From positions 1 to 64,000 of the forward strand of contig NZ_NEHW01000013.1 of the NCBI RefSeq assembly GCF_002112505.1: 64,000 bases of DNA, given 5' to 3'. The DNA comes from Pseudomonas sp. R28(2017) (GTDB lineage Bacteria > Pseudomonadota > Gammaproteobacteria > Pseudomonadales > Pseudomonadaceae). The notes below the pieces were generated by a model. That model did not search any database, was not told the DNA's origin, and was given only the letters and a program-made list of their open reading frames with translations. Positions 25,427 to 33,494 of the stretch are shown here, one piece after another. Both the position numbers and the translations under genes were made by a program. Positions within the stretch are counted from its first letter, which is position 1. Each line of letters opens with the position of its first letter.

Positions 25427-26173
25427 TCAGACGAACGTATCGTCATCCGAGAAGAAGCCACCATCATCCGTATCGGCCCAGCCGCCCTGATCGTTGCCCC
25501 AGCCGCCATTGTCGGCAACCTGCTGCTGCCCGCCCTGGTCGTTCCAGCCGCCGCTGTCACTGGCCGGTGCCGGCTCTTCCTTGATCACCTCGACCACTTC
25601 CTCAGGCTGCGAGTGGTGGTTGAACAGGCTGCTGATGCCTTGCGCCAGCAACACACCACCGGCAACCCCGGCAGCGGTCTGCATCGCGCCACCCAGGAAG
25701 CTGCTGGCACCACTGCGCGCCGGTGCGGCGCCGAAGCCGGCTTGAGGTTGTGCTTGCATTTGCGGCTGCGGCTGGGAGAAGCCCGGTGCACTCGGCTCGC
25801 GCCAACCACCGCCCGAGGCTACCGGTGCACTTGGGCGCTGCGGTTGAGCCGGCTCCGGATTGCGCGCTCCGGCACCAAAGATGCTGGAGAGGAACCCACC
25901 CCCGCCGTTACCGCTGCTGGCACGGGTAGCCTCGAGCTGGGCCCGGGCTTGCTTCAACTCCGCCTCCAGCTGTTTGTTCTGCTCGTCCAGGCGCTTGATC
26001 GCAGCTTCCTGAACCAGGATCGCCTGGGCCATGTAGTAAGGCGCCGCCGGCTGCTGGCGGACATGCTCTTCGATCCGCGCCTGCGCCTGCACATCACGCG
26101 GTTGGCTCGGGTCTTCGGCTTGCTTGATGCGGCCGAACAGGCCGTCGATCAGGGTTTGTTCATCAGTGTTCAT
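25427..26173 (-). CDS. DUF2076 family protein
   Basis: A 248-residue protein of unknown function. Residues 1-90 are helical and charged (DEQTLIDGLFGRIKQAE at the N-terminus, then a coiled-coil-like stretch LDEQNKQLEAELKQARAQLEA). The middle is Pro/Gln/Gly-rich and probably disordered. A Gly/Ala segment (FLGGAMQTAAGVAGGVLLAQGI) looks membrane- or glycine-zipper-like. The tail is very acidic with repeats of GGW and DQGG, ending FFSDDDTFV. This architecture matches DUF2076. It may be envelope-associated, but no role is established. Confidence 0.82.
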   Translation of the reverse strand: MNTDEQTLIDGLFGRIKQAEDPSQPRDVQAQARIEEHVRQQPAAPYYMAQAILVQEAAIKRLDEQNKQLEAELKQARAQLEATRASSGNGGGGFLSSIFGAGARNPEPAQPQRPSAPVASGGGWREPSAPGFSQPQPQMQAQPQAGFGAAPARSGASSFLGGAMQTAAGVAGGVLLAQGISSLFNHHSQPEEVVEVIKEEPAPASDSGGWNDQGGQQQVADNGGWGNDQGGWADTDDGGFFSDDDTFV

Positions 26174-26327
26174 TGGGCTACCTCATGGGCTAGCAGGACA
26201 TCGGACACGCCAAAGATGGGGCGCACGGGCTGCGGATTCAATCACCGCGCGGGTGAAACTTTTTTCAGCAAGTAACTGCTCTGGGCTAAAGTTAGGCCCC
26301 TGTTTTATTGCCATGCGATGTTGACTG

Positions 26328-26984
26328 ATGAATCCGCTGAGCGTTCTGCGCGACTCCCTGTACTTCTTCCGCCGCCACCTGGCCAGCATCATCCCGCTGT
26401 GCCTGCCACTGGTGGTGCTCGAAGCCCTCACGACCCAAGTGCTGTACCGGCAACTGGGCGACGAGGCCTCTCCCGCTTACGGAATGCTGATCAGCCTGTT
26501 GTTCTACCCGCTGTACAGCGCAGCGCTGATCCTCTACCTGGATACCCGCAGCAACGGCCAGGAAATCCCCCGCCGTGACCTGTTCGCCCGCGCCGTGCAG
26601 CTGTGGCCGCAACTGGCCCTGCTGATCCTGATCAGCTCGCTGCTGATCATGGCCGGCCTTGCCCTGTTGGTCTTCCCGGGCGTGTGGATCATGATCAATC
26701 TGGTGTTCGCCGAGTACCTGCTGGTGCTGCGTGGCCTGCCGGTGGTGCAGTCGATGCGCGAAAGTGCGCGGATGACCACTGGGCACTTCCTGCGCATCAT
26801 GATCTGCGTGCTGGGGGTGCTGGCACCGATCTGGCTGATCGACGGGCTGTTGCTGATGGCTTTCCCCGAACCCGCACCGGGGGTCGAGCTGGCCATGGAC
26901 AGCCTGAGCGGCTTCCTGCAACTGTTCAGCACCGTGGTGCTGTATCGCCTGTTCATGCTGCTGGAGGGTGAATCAGCCACCTGA
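26328..26984 (+). CDS. YciC-family inner-membrane protein
   Basis: A 218-residue polytopic membrane protein with about six hydrophobic segments. It begins NPLSVLRDSLYFFRRHLASI, the usual YciC opening, and carries GVWIMINLVFAEYLLVLRGLPVVQSMRESARM, a conserved family region (shown in parts: VWIMINLVFAEYL, then VQSMRESARMT). Function unknown. It is divergent from the DUF2076 gene and just upstream of an unrecognised gene at 27083. Confidence 0.82.
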   Translation: MNPLSVLRDSLYFFRRHLASIIPLCLPLVVLEALTTQVLYRQLGDEASPAYGMLISLLFYPLYSAALILYLDTRSNGQEIPRRDLFARAVQLWPQLALLILISSLLIMAGLALLVFPGVWIMINLVFAEYLLVLRGLPVVQSMRESARMTTGHFLRIMICVLGVLAPIWLIDGLLLMAFPEPAPGVELAMDSLSGFLQLFSTVVLYRLFMLLEGESAT

Positions 26985-27082
26985 CAGCTGTTGTGTCCTC
27001 GACGCGCTGGAGGAAGCCATTCAGCCTCCCATCTGGCATGCCCGATCCATACGGTGGAGTGTCGATCAACCGGAGACTCCAC

Positions 27083-27577
27083 ATGGACTCGCAAATCCAA
27101 GACGCCTATGCCAGATCGTTCAGCGGCCTACTGTATGCAATGGCCACCGACAGAGATGTGCCCCTGCGGCTCAGCAGGAGCCGCGATAAATGGAATTGGG
27201 GAATCACGCCTCAGGACGACTGGCTCATGGCAGGCGGTGAGCAGAGATCCATACGCCTGAATTTTGCTTTCGACTCCCAGACAGAAGACCGACTGCATTA
27301 CCACATCAGCCTCTCTGGCAATGCGAATCCCCCTAAGAAACTGGGCCTGAGCCTGAACGGTTACCTGGGCTTCTACCAGCGATCGGAAGTGACCGATTAC
27401 TGGAAGATCGAACCGCTGGAACTGTCGGAGCACGGCCTTATCTGTCACCTGCGTGATCATCAGGGCTACCGGGCGGGAGCCATCCTGGACACCCCGCATT
27501 ACAACCGCCAGACACACTACCTGCTGAACACGAAGGAAGGCAAAACACTCACCTTCCTGCTTAAGCAAGATGGCTGA
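27083..27577 (+). CDS. Hypothetical protein, unrecognised
   Basis: A 164-residue soluble protein without signal peptide or membrane segment. The start at 27083 is preceded by CGGAG at seven bases; upstream in-frame ATGs lack this. The sequence is rich in aromatic and polar residues (KWNWGITPQDDWLMAGG, LHYHISLSG, NGYLGFYQRSEVTDYWKIEPL), suggesting a beta-rich domain. Base composition is visibly more AT-rich than the neighbours and codon choice is less biased, which may mark recent acquisition. I do not recognise a family. It ends ten bases before the convergent hrpB stop. Confidence 0.7.
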   Translation: MDSQIQDAYARSFSGLLYAMATDRDVPLRLSRSRDKWNWGITPQDDWLMAGGEQRSIRLNFAFDSQTEDRLHYHISLSGNANPPKKLGLSLNGYLGFYQRSEVTDYWKIEPLELSEHGLICHLRDHQGYRAGAILDTPHYNRQTHYLLNTKEGKTLTFLLKQDG

Positions 27578-27587
27578 ACCCTGCCCT

Positions 27588-30116
27588 TCAGGTGCCGCGC
27601 GGCTTCGCCCGCGCGGTCGCCTCGGCTACCAAGGGGTCATCCGGCCAGTAGTGTTTGGGATAACGCCCTTTCAGATCCTTCTTCACCTCGGCATACGTCG
27701 TGCGCCAGAAGCTGGCCAGGTCCTGGGTCACCTGCACCGGCCGCCGAGCAGGTGACAACAGATGCAACTTCACCTGCTGACGGCCTTGGGCAATGCACGG
27801 AGTATCGGCGAGGCCGAACAGCTCCTGCAGACGCACGGCGAGAATCGGTGGGTTTTCACTGTAGTCCAGGCGAATATTCGAGCCGGACGGCACCGCCAGA
27901 TGCGCCGGTGCCCATTCGTCCAGGCGCTGTGGCAATGGCCAAGGCAGAAGATTGCGCAGGATCGAGGACAGGTCCAAGGCGGCGAAATGGCTCAGCCGCG
28001 AGACTTTGCCCAGATATGGCTGCAGCCAGTCTTCCAGGGTCGCCAGCAGCGCGTCGTCCCCCAGGTCAGGCCATTCGCTTTGCCCCTCCTTGTCCAGATC
28101 AAGCTGACGCAACAGTGCCACTCGCGCCTGCCATTGGCGAAGCTCCGGGGTCCAGGTCAGCAGGTTCAGGCCCTTGCGCCGCACCAGGCCAAGCAACGCC
28201 TTGGCACGGGCGTCGTCATCCAGGCCGGGTAACGGTTCGCGGCCGAGCACCAGCTCGCCGACCTTGGTCTGGCGTTCGGCACGCAGCACCTGCTCGCGCT
28301 CGTCCCAGTCGAGGATATCGACCCACTCTACCTGCTCGGCCAGCACGTCATCGAGCAGCGCCGGGTCGAACTCGGCTGCCAGGTAGATGCGCTCTTCCCG
28401 CTGGCCCTGGCGGCTACCCAGGTCGGCGATCACCAGCCACGGGCATTTCATCAATGCATCGACTTCGGCGAACAAGGCCGCACGGCCGTTGGCCAGGCGA
28501 TACTCGGCACCGCCCTCGCGCCGTTGCTGAGCAACCCGATCGGGATAGGCCAGTGCCAGCAAGGCACCGAGCCAGCGGGGATGGTCAGGGTCGGCCACCG
28601 CTGCGCCGGCCTTGCCGCGCAACAGGCCACGGTACTGGCGGGCGAGTTGCCGGGCACGCTGCACGCCCCCCTGGCCACCCCGGCCGGCCTTGCTCTCGCC
28701 GCTGACCAGCGCCAGGCGGCCGTGCAGGTCGGCACCACCACCGCGCTGGATGTCGCGCTCGCCAAGCAAGGCGGCGACATCGCACGCCATCGTGGCCAGG
28801 CCCAGGTCCTGGCCACGCAGCAGCAGGTGCGCGATGCGGGGGTGAGCCGGCAGTTCGGCCATGGCCTGGCCATGCTCGCTGAGGTTGTCACGGCTGCCAG
28901 GCCTGAACGCCCCCAGCCGCGCCAGCAGGTCCTCGGCCTGGGAGAAGGCTGCTGCCGGCGGCTGGTCGAGCCATCGCAACTGCTCCGGCGTAACCCCCCA
29001 GCGAGCAAGCTGCAGGGCCAGGCCAGCGAGGTCGGCCTGGAGGATCTCGGCGCTGCCGTGCGCGGCCAGTTGTTCATGCTGAGCCTCGGACCACAGGCGG
29101 TAGCACACCCCCGGCTCCAGGCGCCCGGCGCGGCCCGCGCGCTGGGTAGCACTGGCGCGGGAGATCCGCTGGGTATCGAGGCGGGTCATGCCGCTGCCGG
29201 GGTCGAAACGCGGCACGCGCGCCAGGCCGGCATCGATGACAACGCGCACGCCGTCGATGGTCAGGCTGGTTTCGGCGATGTTGGTGGCCAGTACCACCTT
29301 GCGCTGGCCCTTGGGCGGCGGGTCGATGGCCGCGCGCTGGGCGTTGAGGTCCAGTTCACCGTGCAGCGGGCAAAGCAGCACTTCCGGCCGCTCGCCCAAG
29401 GCGTCCTGCAGGCTCTGGTGCACACGGCGGATCTCGGCCTGGCCGGGCAGGAACACCAGCACGCTGCCGGGCTGTTCGGCCAACGCCAGCAGCACGTTAT
29501 CCACTACCCGCGGCTCGATGAACTCGCCCGGCTGGAACGGCCGGCCCCAGCGGATATCCACCGGGTGCATGCGCCCTTCACTGCTGACCACCGGCGCGTC
29601 GTCGAGCAGCCGCGACAGGCGCTCGCCTTCCAGGGTCGCGGACATCAGCAGTATCTTCAGCGGTGGGTCGTCACGCAGCAGTTCGCGGCCATTGAGGCTC
29701 AGCGCCAGGGCCAGGTCGGCATCCAGGCTGCGCTCATGAAATTCATCAAAGATCAGCAGCCCCACGCCGTCGAGTGCCGGGTCAGCCTGCAGCCGGCGGG
29801 TGAGAATGCCTTCGGTGACCACTTCGATGCGAGTGTTCGGCCCGACCTTGCTGTCCAGGCGGATGCGGTAGCCCACGGTTTCACCGACCTTTTCGCCCAG
29901 TTCGCTGGCCAGGCGCTCGGCCGCTGCGCGCGCAGCCAGGCGGCGCGGCTCGAGCATGAGGATGGTCTGCCCGGCCAGCCACGGTTCGTTCAGCAGCGCC
30001 AGCGGTACGCGGGTGGTCTTGCCCGCACCGGGAGGCGCTTCGAGCACGGCTTCGTCGCGGGTTTGCAGGGCTTCACGCAAGGCGGGCAAGACAGCATCGA
30101 TCGGTAAAGAAATCAT
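27588..30116 (-). CDS. hrpB: ATP-dependent RNA helicase HrpB
   Basis: An 842-residue DEAH-type helicase of normal HrpB length. Walker A is PPGAGKTTRVPL (about residues 27-38), the DEAH variant is DEFHERS (about 125), followed by SATLEGERL, VLVFLPGQAEIRR, ATNIAETSLTIDGV and QRAGRAGR. The C-terminal HrpB domain includes WPLPQRLDEWAPAHL and PVQVTQDLASFW. Its physiological role is poorly known; relatives influence mRNA processing. It is convergent with the unrecognised gene and divergent from a lipoprotein gene. Confidence 0.95.
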   Translation of the reverse strand: MISLPIDAVLPALREALQTRDEAVLEAPPGAGKTTRVPLALLNEPWLAGQTILMLEPRRLAARAAAERLASELGEKVGETVGYRIRLDSKVGPNTRIEVVTEGILTRRLQADPALDGVGLLIFDEFHERSLDADLALALSLNGRELLRDDPPLKILLMSATLEGERLSRLLDDAPVVSSEGRMHPVDIRWGRPFQPGEFIEPRVVDNVLLALAEQPGSVLVFLPGQAEIRRVHQSLQDALGERPEVLLCPLHGELDLNAQRAAIDPPPKGQRKVVLATNIAETSLTIDGVRVVIDAGLARVPRFDPGSGMTRLDTQRISRASATQRAGRAGRLEPGVCYRLWSEAQHEQLAAHGSAEILQADLAGLALQLARWGVTPEQLRWLDQPPAAAFSQAEDLLARLGAFRPGSRDNLSEHGQAMAELPAHPRIAHLLLRGQDLGLATMACDVAALLGERDIQRGGGADLHGRLALVSGESKAGRGGQGGVQRARQLARQYRGLLRGKAGAAVADPDHPRWLGALLALAYPDRVAQQRREGGAEYRLANGRAALFAEVDALMKCPWLVIADLGSRQGQREERIYLAAEFDPALLDDVLAEQVEWVDILDWDEREQVLRAERQTKVGELVLGREPLPGLDDDARAKALLGLVRRKGLNLLTWTPELRQWQARVALLRQLDLDKEGQSEWPDLGDDALLATLEDWLQPYLGKVSRLSHFAALDLSSILRNLLPWPLPQRLDEWAPAHLAVPSGSNIRLDYSENPPILAVRLQELFGLADTPCIAQGRQQVKLHLLSPARRPVQVTQDLASFWRTTYAEVKKDLKGRYPKHYWPDDPLVAEATARAKPRGT

Positions 30117-30231
30117 GGTGGTCCTCGAACAGTCTGGCGAGTATAACGGCGAACCCAGCCTGCTCTATCATGGTCTTAGCTTCAGGTGCTGGCGCTTCGC
30201 TTGCCCTGCTGAATACTTTTCGGAGATTTAC

Positions 30232-30651
30232 ATGCGCATCCCATCCCGCGTCATTGGTGGCGCCCTGATCGTCACCCTGCTGACCCAGCTGACGGCCTGC
30301 GGCACCATTTTCTATCCAGAGCGCCGCGGCCAGATCGGCGGCAAGATCGACCCCGTGGTTGCCGCGATGGACGCCATCGGTATCCTGTTCTACGTGATCC
30401 CGGGCCTGATCGCCTTTGGCATCGACTTCGCCACGGGCGCCATCTACTACAAGGGCGGCCACACAGCCCAGGTCGACCCGGCCAAACTGCGTGACGCCGT
30501 CAGCCCGGACGGCAAGGTCGACAACCTCAAGCTGCAGGCCATTCTCGAAAGCGAACTGGGCCAGCGCCTGCCGCTGGACGACCCGCGGCTGATCCAGCAC
30601 CGCGGCAGCGTCGAGCAGCTGGCGGCCTTGGGCCTGGTACCTGCGGCCTGA
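30232..30651 (+). CDS. Small lipoprotein
   Basis: 139 residues with a lipoprotein signal: basic start, hydrophobic run and lipobox LTAC (Cys23), followed by GTIFYPERRGQ. A second hydrophobic segment (GILFYVIPGLIAFGIDFATG) follows, so it may span or insert in a membrane. The start at 30232 has CGGAG seven bases upstream. The early part (YPERRGQIGGKIDP) resembles small lipoproteins found next to metal-homeostasis or envelope genes in Pseudomonas; function unknown. It precedes the FieF-type exporter by 25 bases and is probably co-transcribed with it. Confidence 0.8.
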   Translation: MRIPSRVIGGALIVTLLTQLTACGTIFYPERRGQIGGKIDPVVAAMDAIGILFYVIPGLIAFGIDFATGAIYYKGGHTAQVDPAKLRDAVSPDGKVDNLKLQAILESELGQRLPLDDPRLIQHRGSVEQLAALGLVPAA

Positions 30652-30676
30652 TCTTCACAAGGACATCACCCTGGGC

Positions 30677-31546
30677 ATGATTACCCCGGCCGAACACCAG
30701 CGCCTGCTGCGCCTGGCCACCCGCGCATCACTGGCGGTGGCCAGCATCCTGGTCCTGAGCAAGGCTGTGGCCTGGTGGCTGAGCGGCTCGGTCAGCCTGC
30801 TGGCCGGGCTGACCGATTCGGCACTGGATGCCGTCGCCTCGTTCCTCAACCTGCTCGCCGTGCATTACGCCTTGCGCCCGGCCGATGACGACCATCGTTT
30901 CGGCCACGGCAAGGCCGAGGCCCTGGCCGGCATGGCCCAGGCACTGTTCATCGGGGTGAGCGCGGTGTTGATCGGGGTGCAGGCTGTCGAGCGCCTGCGA
31001 GCACCAGAGCCGCTGGGCGACACGGCCATCGGCATCGCCGTGATGCTGCTGTCACTGGCGCTGACCGTCGCCTTGCTGGCATTGCAGCGCAAAGTCATTC
31101 GCCTGACCGGTTCCACGGCAGTGCGCGCCGATTCACTGCATTACCGCTCCGACCTGTTGCTCAACGGCAGCATCCTGCTCGCCCTGCTGCTGGCGCGCGT
31201 TGGCTGGCCACAGCTGGATGCGCTGTTCGGCCTCGGCATCGCGTTCTACATCCTCTGGAGTGCACTGCAGATTGCCCGCGAAAGCACGGCGATTCTCATG
31301 GACAAGGAATTACCCGGCGACATCGGCGAAGGGATGGCCGAACTGGTCCTGGGCATTCCCGGCGTGAAAGGCGTGCACGACCTGCGCACGCGGGTGTCGG
31401 GCAACCAGTGGTTCGTGCAACTGCACCTGGAGCTGCCGGGGCAACTGCCGCTGCATGAGGCCCACGACTTGTGCGTACGGGCCTCGGCAGTCATCCGCCA
31501 GCGTTATCCACAGGCGGATGTGATGGTGCATGCCGATCCGGTGTGA
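30677..31546 (+). CDS. fieF: Cation diffusion facilitator metal exporter (FieF-like)
   Basis: A 289-residue CDF transporter that exports Fe2+/Zn2+ in exchange for protons across the inner membrane. Six helices are predicted. Metal-site residues are DSALDAVASF in helix 2 and HYRSDLLLNG in helix 5, with the loop HRFGHGKAEALAG between helices 2 and 3. The cytoplasmic C-terminal domain has GVKGVHDLRTRVSGNQWFVQLHLE, with the usual metal-binding His residues. Four transmembrane Asp/His residues as in FieF favour Zn/Fe/Cd; substrate otherwise unproven. Confidence 0.9.
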   Translation: MITPAEHQRLLRLATRASLAVASILVLSKAVAWWLSGSVSLLAGLTDSALDAVASFLNLLAVHYALRPADDDHRFGHGKAEALAGMAQALFIGVSAVLIGVQAVERLRAPEPLGDTAIGIAVMLLSLALTVALLALQRKVIRLTGSTAVRADSLHYRSDLLLNGSILLALLLARVGWPQLDALFGLGIAFYILWSALQIARESTAILMDKELPGDIGEGMAELVLGIPGVKGVHDLRTRVSGNQWFVQLHLELPGQLPLHEAHDLCVRASAVIRQRYPQADVMVHADPV

Positions 31547-31547
31547 A

Positions 31548-32366
31548 TCAGTTGACGCTATAGCCTCGGCCACTGAAGCAGGCACTCAGCGCCCGCCGGT
31601 AGTTGCTCGCCACTTCCACGGGCGGCGCATAAGGCGCGGTTGCCGGGTCAAAGCCTGACTGGCTCACCGCCCAGCGGTGGCACTGGTAGCGGTCCTGGTC
31701 CTGCTGCTCCTGCCCTTGGCCGTACATCGGGTAGGCCATCACGTCGTAGCCATTGCCGGCCGGGGCTGCCGTCGGCAACGGTGCCGGGGCCATGGCGGGC
31801 GGGTTGACCACGACATACTCCTGGCTGTCGGCCAGGTACTGGTAGTAGGTGTCGGCCACCAGGAAGAACAGGGCGCCGCCCAGCCAGACTTCCCGCGCAT
31901 AGGACGGCAGGTAGTTGACCCGCACGCCGTAGGGCGGGGTCACCACCACGTAGCTGCCGCCATGCGGGCGGTACCAGTAGCCGCCGGAGTAGAAGTAGTC
32001 ATTGCCGCGGTACGGCACCTTCCAGTAGCGGTCCGGGAAGTGATCGATGGTGTGCCCTGGGCGATACTGCGGCCCGGGGCCCCAGCCATTGCCGTGGCCG
32101 TCCGGACGCCCCTGCCAGTCGCCACCGGGCCGTTGCCCTGGGCCGCCGGCTTGCCAGTGACGGTTGTCGCCGTTATGCCGGGGGATATCCTGGTAATAGC
32201 CCTGCCGCGCGGGCTGGGTCTGCTGCACTTCGTCACGCGAATTGAGTGAGCGGCCGGGGCCACCTTCGTTGCCATGCCCTTCGCCCGGCCCTTCGGCCAG
32301 GGCCCCGAGGCTGATGCTCAAACCCAGCAAACCAACACCTGCCAACTGCCAGATGCGCGACTTCAT
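31548..32366 (-). CDS. Secreted Gly/Tyr/Pro-rich protein (DUF6515-like)
   Basis: 272 residues with a signal peptide (MKSRIWQLAGVGLLGLSISL..., cleavage near GALA-EG). A low-complexity region rich in Gly, Pro, Gln and His (about 25-110) is followed by an aromatic beta-rich part (YWKVPYRGNDYFYSGGYW, YVVVTPPYGVRVNYLP) and YYQYLADSQEYVVVNPP. The C-terminus repeats CHRWAVSQSGFDPA and RALSACFSGRGY, with two Cys. It is probably periplasmic or outer-surface. GAGGA precedes the start at 32366. The stop is next to the fieF stop in convergent orientation. Function unknown. Confidence 0.78.
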   Translation of the reverse strand: MKSRIWQLAGVGLLGLSISLGALAEGPGEGHGNEGGPGRSLNSRDEVQQTQPARQGYYQDIPRHNGDNRHWQAGGPGQRPGGDWQGRPDGHGNGWGPGPQYRPGHTIDHFPDRYWKVPYRGNDYFYSGGYWYRPHGGSYVVVTPPYGVRVNYLPSYAREVWLGGALFFLVADTYYQYLADSQEYVVVNPPAMAPAPLPTAAPAGNGYDVMAYPMYGQGQEQQDQDRYQCHRWAVSQSGFDPATAPYAPPVEVASNYRRALSACFSGRGYSVN

Positions 32367-32443
32367 GTTGTTCCTCACGGTAAAGAATACGGCATGCCGC
32401 CAGTCTACCGCGCTGGCGCCACGGGCAGATGAAATCGCGACCA

Positions 32444-32476
32444 TGAAAAAAGGGAGGCCATTGGCCTCCCTTTGAG
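32444..32476 (-). terminator. Orphan Rho-independent terminator (leftward)
   Basis: Read leftward, GGGAGGCC-AAT-GGCCTCCC is followed by TTTTTT. No annotated leftward gene ends here: the secreted-protein gene starts further left and the Lrp gene is rightward. On the forward strand the U-run is only three bases. Confidence 0.8.
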
Positions 32477-32666
32477 AATTGTCGTCCGTGCTCGGCACTT
32501 GTGGCGCCGGCTCACCTCACAGCGTCTTCTGGAAGCCGTGTAGCCCGGGGGCCTGCAGATCCTGTTGGATGGCTGGCCGCGACCGCCCGCCTGGGGCCGT
32601 CGCCGTGGACTGATGTCCGGGCAGTGATTCTGGGGTTAACGATACGGGACTGATAGCGGCACAGGA

Positions 32667-32702
32667 TTGCGAATATTGCTCAGATAAATAGCACTTGCGC
32701 AA
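32667..32702. promoter_or_regulatory. Imperfect dyad upstream of the Lrp-family gene
   Basis: TTGCG...CGCAA with inner GCT...AGC forms a near-symmetric 36-base AT-rich dyad, 55 bases before the Lrp gene. It is a plausible autoregulatory Lrp site. Confidence 0.4.
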
Positions 32703-32756
32703 TTTTTAACCCTGGATTGATAATTCACCGCAATCCGAACAGAAAAGGCCTTTTCC

Positions 32757-33233
32757 ATGAGCAAACTTGACCGCTACGACCTGAGCATCCTCGCCGAATT
32801 GCAGCGCGACGCGCGCATTTCCAACCAGGAGCTGGCCGAACGCATCGGCCTGTCGCCATCGCCATGCTCGCGTCGGGTCAAGCAACTGGAAGACGACGGC
32901 TATATCTCGCGCCAGGTCGCCCTGCTCGACCGCAAGAAGCTCGGCCTGAGCTTGACCGCCTACGTGCTGATCGGCATGGACCGGCACACTCCGGAGCGCT
33001 TCGAAACGTTCGAAGCTGCCATCCGCAACCTGCCGCAGGTGCTCGAATGCAGCCTGGTCACCGGCATGGATGCCGACTACCAGCTCAAGGTGGTGGTGCC
33101 GGACATGGACCACTACCAGAAACTGCTGCTAGGCAGCCTGACCCGTATCGAAGGCGTGACCAGCGTGCGTTCGAGCTTCGTGCTCAACCAGGTACTGGCG
33201 AGCACCGAACTGCCCTTGACCCACCTGCGCTAA
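32757..33233 (+). CDS. Lrp/AsnC-family transcriptional regulator
   Basis: A 158-residue regulator. The N-terminal helix-turn-helix (about residues 4-60) has LDRYDLSILAELQRDARISN, ELAERIGLSPSPCSRRVKQL and the linker DDGYISRQVALLD. The C-terminal RAM domain senses amino acids (LECSLVTGMDADYQLKVVVPD, GVTSVRSSFVLNQV). An AAGG ribosome site precedes the ATG. Such Lrp paralogues usually control a neighbouring or distant amino-acid gene, but none is adjacent, so the target is unknown. The upstream dyad suggests autoregulation. Confidence 0.9.
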   Translation: MSKLDRYDLSILAELQRDARISNQELAERIGLSPSPCSRRVKQLEDDGYISRQVALLDRKKLGLSLTAYVLIGMDRHTPERFETFEAAIRNLPQVLECSLVTGMDADYQLKVVVPDMDHYQKLLLGSLTRIEGVTSVRSSFVLNQVLASTELPLTHLR

Positions 33234-33250
33234 ACGCCTGCTCGCCCGCG

Positions 33251-33256
33251 TATAAT
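33251..33256 (+). promoter_or_regulatory. Sigma70 -10 element before the DUF2788 gene
   Basis: An exact TATAAT lies 30 bases before the ATG at 33286. The -35 position matches consensus poorly. Confidence 0.5.
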
Positions 33257-33285
33257 CGGAAGCTCAGCCTGCCTGGAGAACACAG

Positions 33286-33489
33286 ATGGATCCCGCCGTA
33301 TTCGAAGAGTGGATGATGATCGTCCTCGTCACCGTACTGATCGGTTTCATGGGCTTCATCGTCTGGGACCTGGCAAAAAAGTCCAAGGCCGGGCGCTTTG
33401 GCACGATGATCCTGTTCTTCGTGCTCGGGCTGGGCGTGCTGGCCTTCATCATCAAGAGCGTGGTGGTAGCGTTTCTCGAAGGGGTCTAG
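33286..33489 (+). CDS. DUF2788 family small membrane protein
   Basis: 67 residues with two hydrophobic segments (about 9-29 and 41-62) separated by the basic loop KKSKAGRFG. It begins MDPAVFEEWMM, typical of DUF2788 in Pseudomonas. GGAG precedes the start. Its own -10 element TATAAT lies upstream. The role is unknown; size and topology suggest a small inner-membrane accessory protein. It is convergent with rluE, with a five-base gap. Confidence 0.85.
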   Translation: MDPAVFEEWMMIVLVTVLIGFMGFIVWDLAKKSKAGRFGTMILFFVLGLGVLAFIIKSVVVAFLEGV

Positions 33490-33494
33490 GCCCC

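Larger units (their letters stand above)
32367..32756. other. 390-base intergenic region with an orphan leftward terminator
   Basis: The left end holds the upstream region of the secreted protein. A strong leftward terminator is at 32444-32476. The middle has no convincing gene; a 61-residue TTG-started frame at 32517-32702 lacks a ribosome site and family features. The right end (32660-32756) is AT-rich, with a dyad and the Lrp gene's upstream signals. Confidence 0.65.

Noticed and set aside
32517..32702. 61-residue leftward frame upstream of the Lrp gene
   Set aside because: TTG start, no ribosome site, no recognisable features. The orphan terminator fits a small RNA as well or better.
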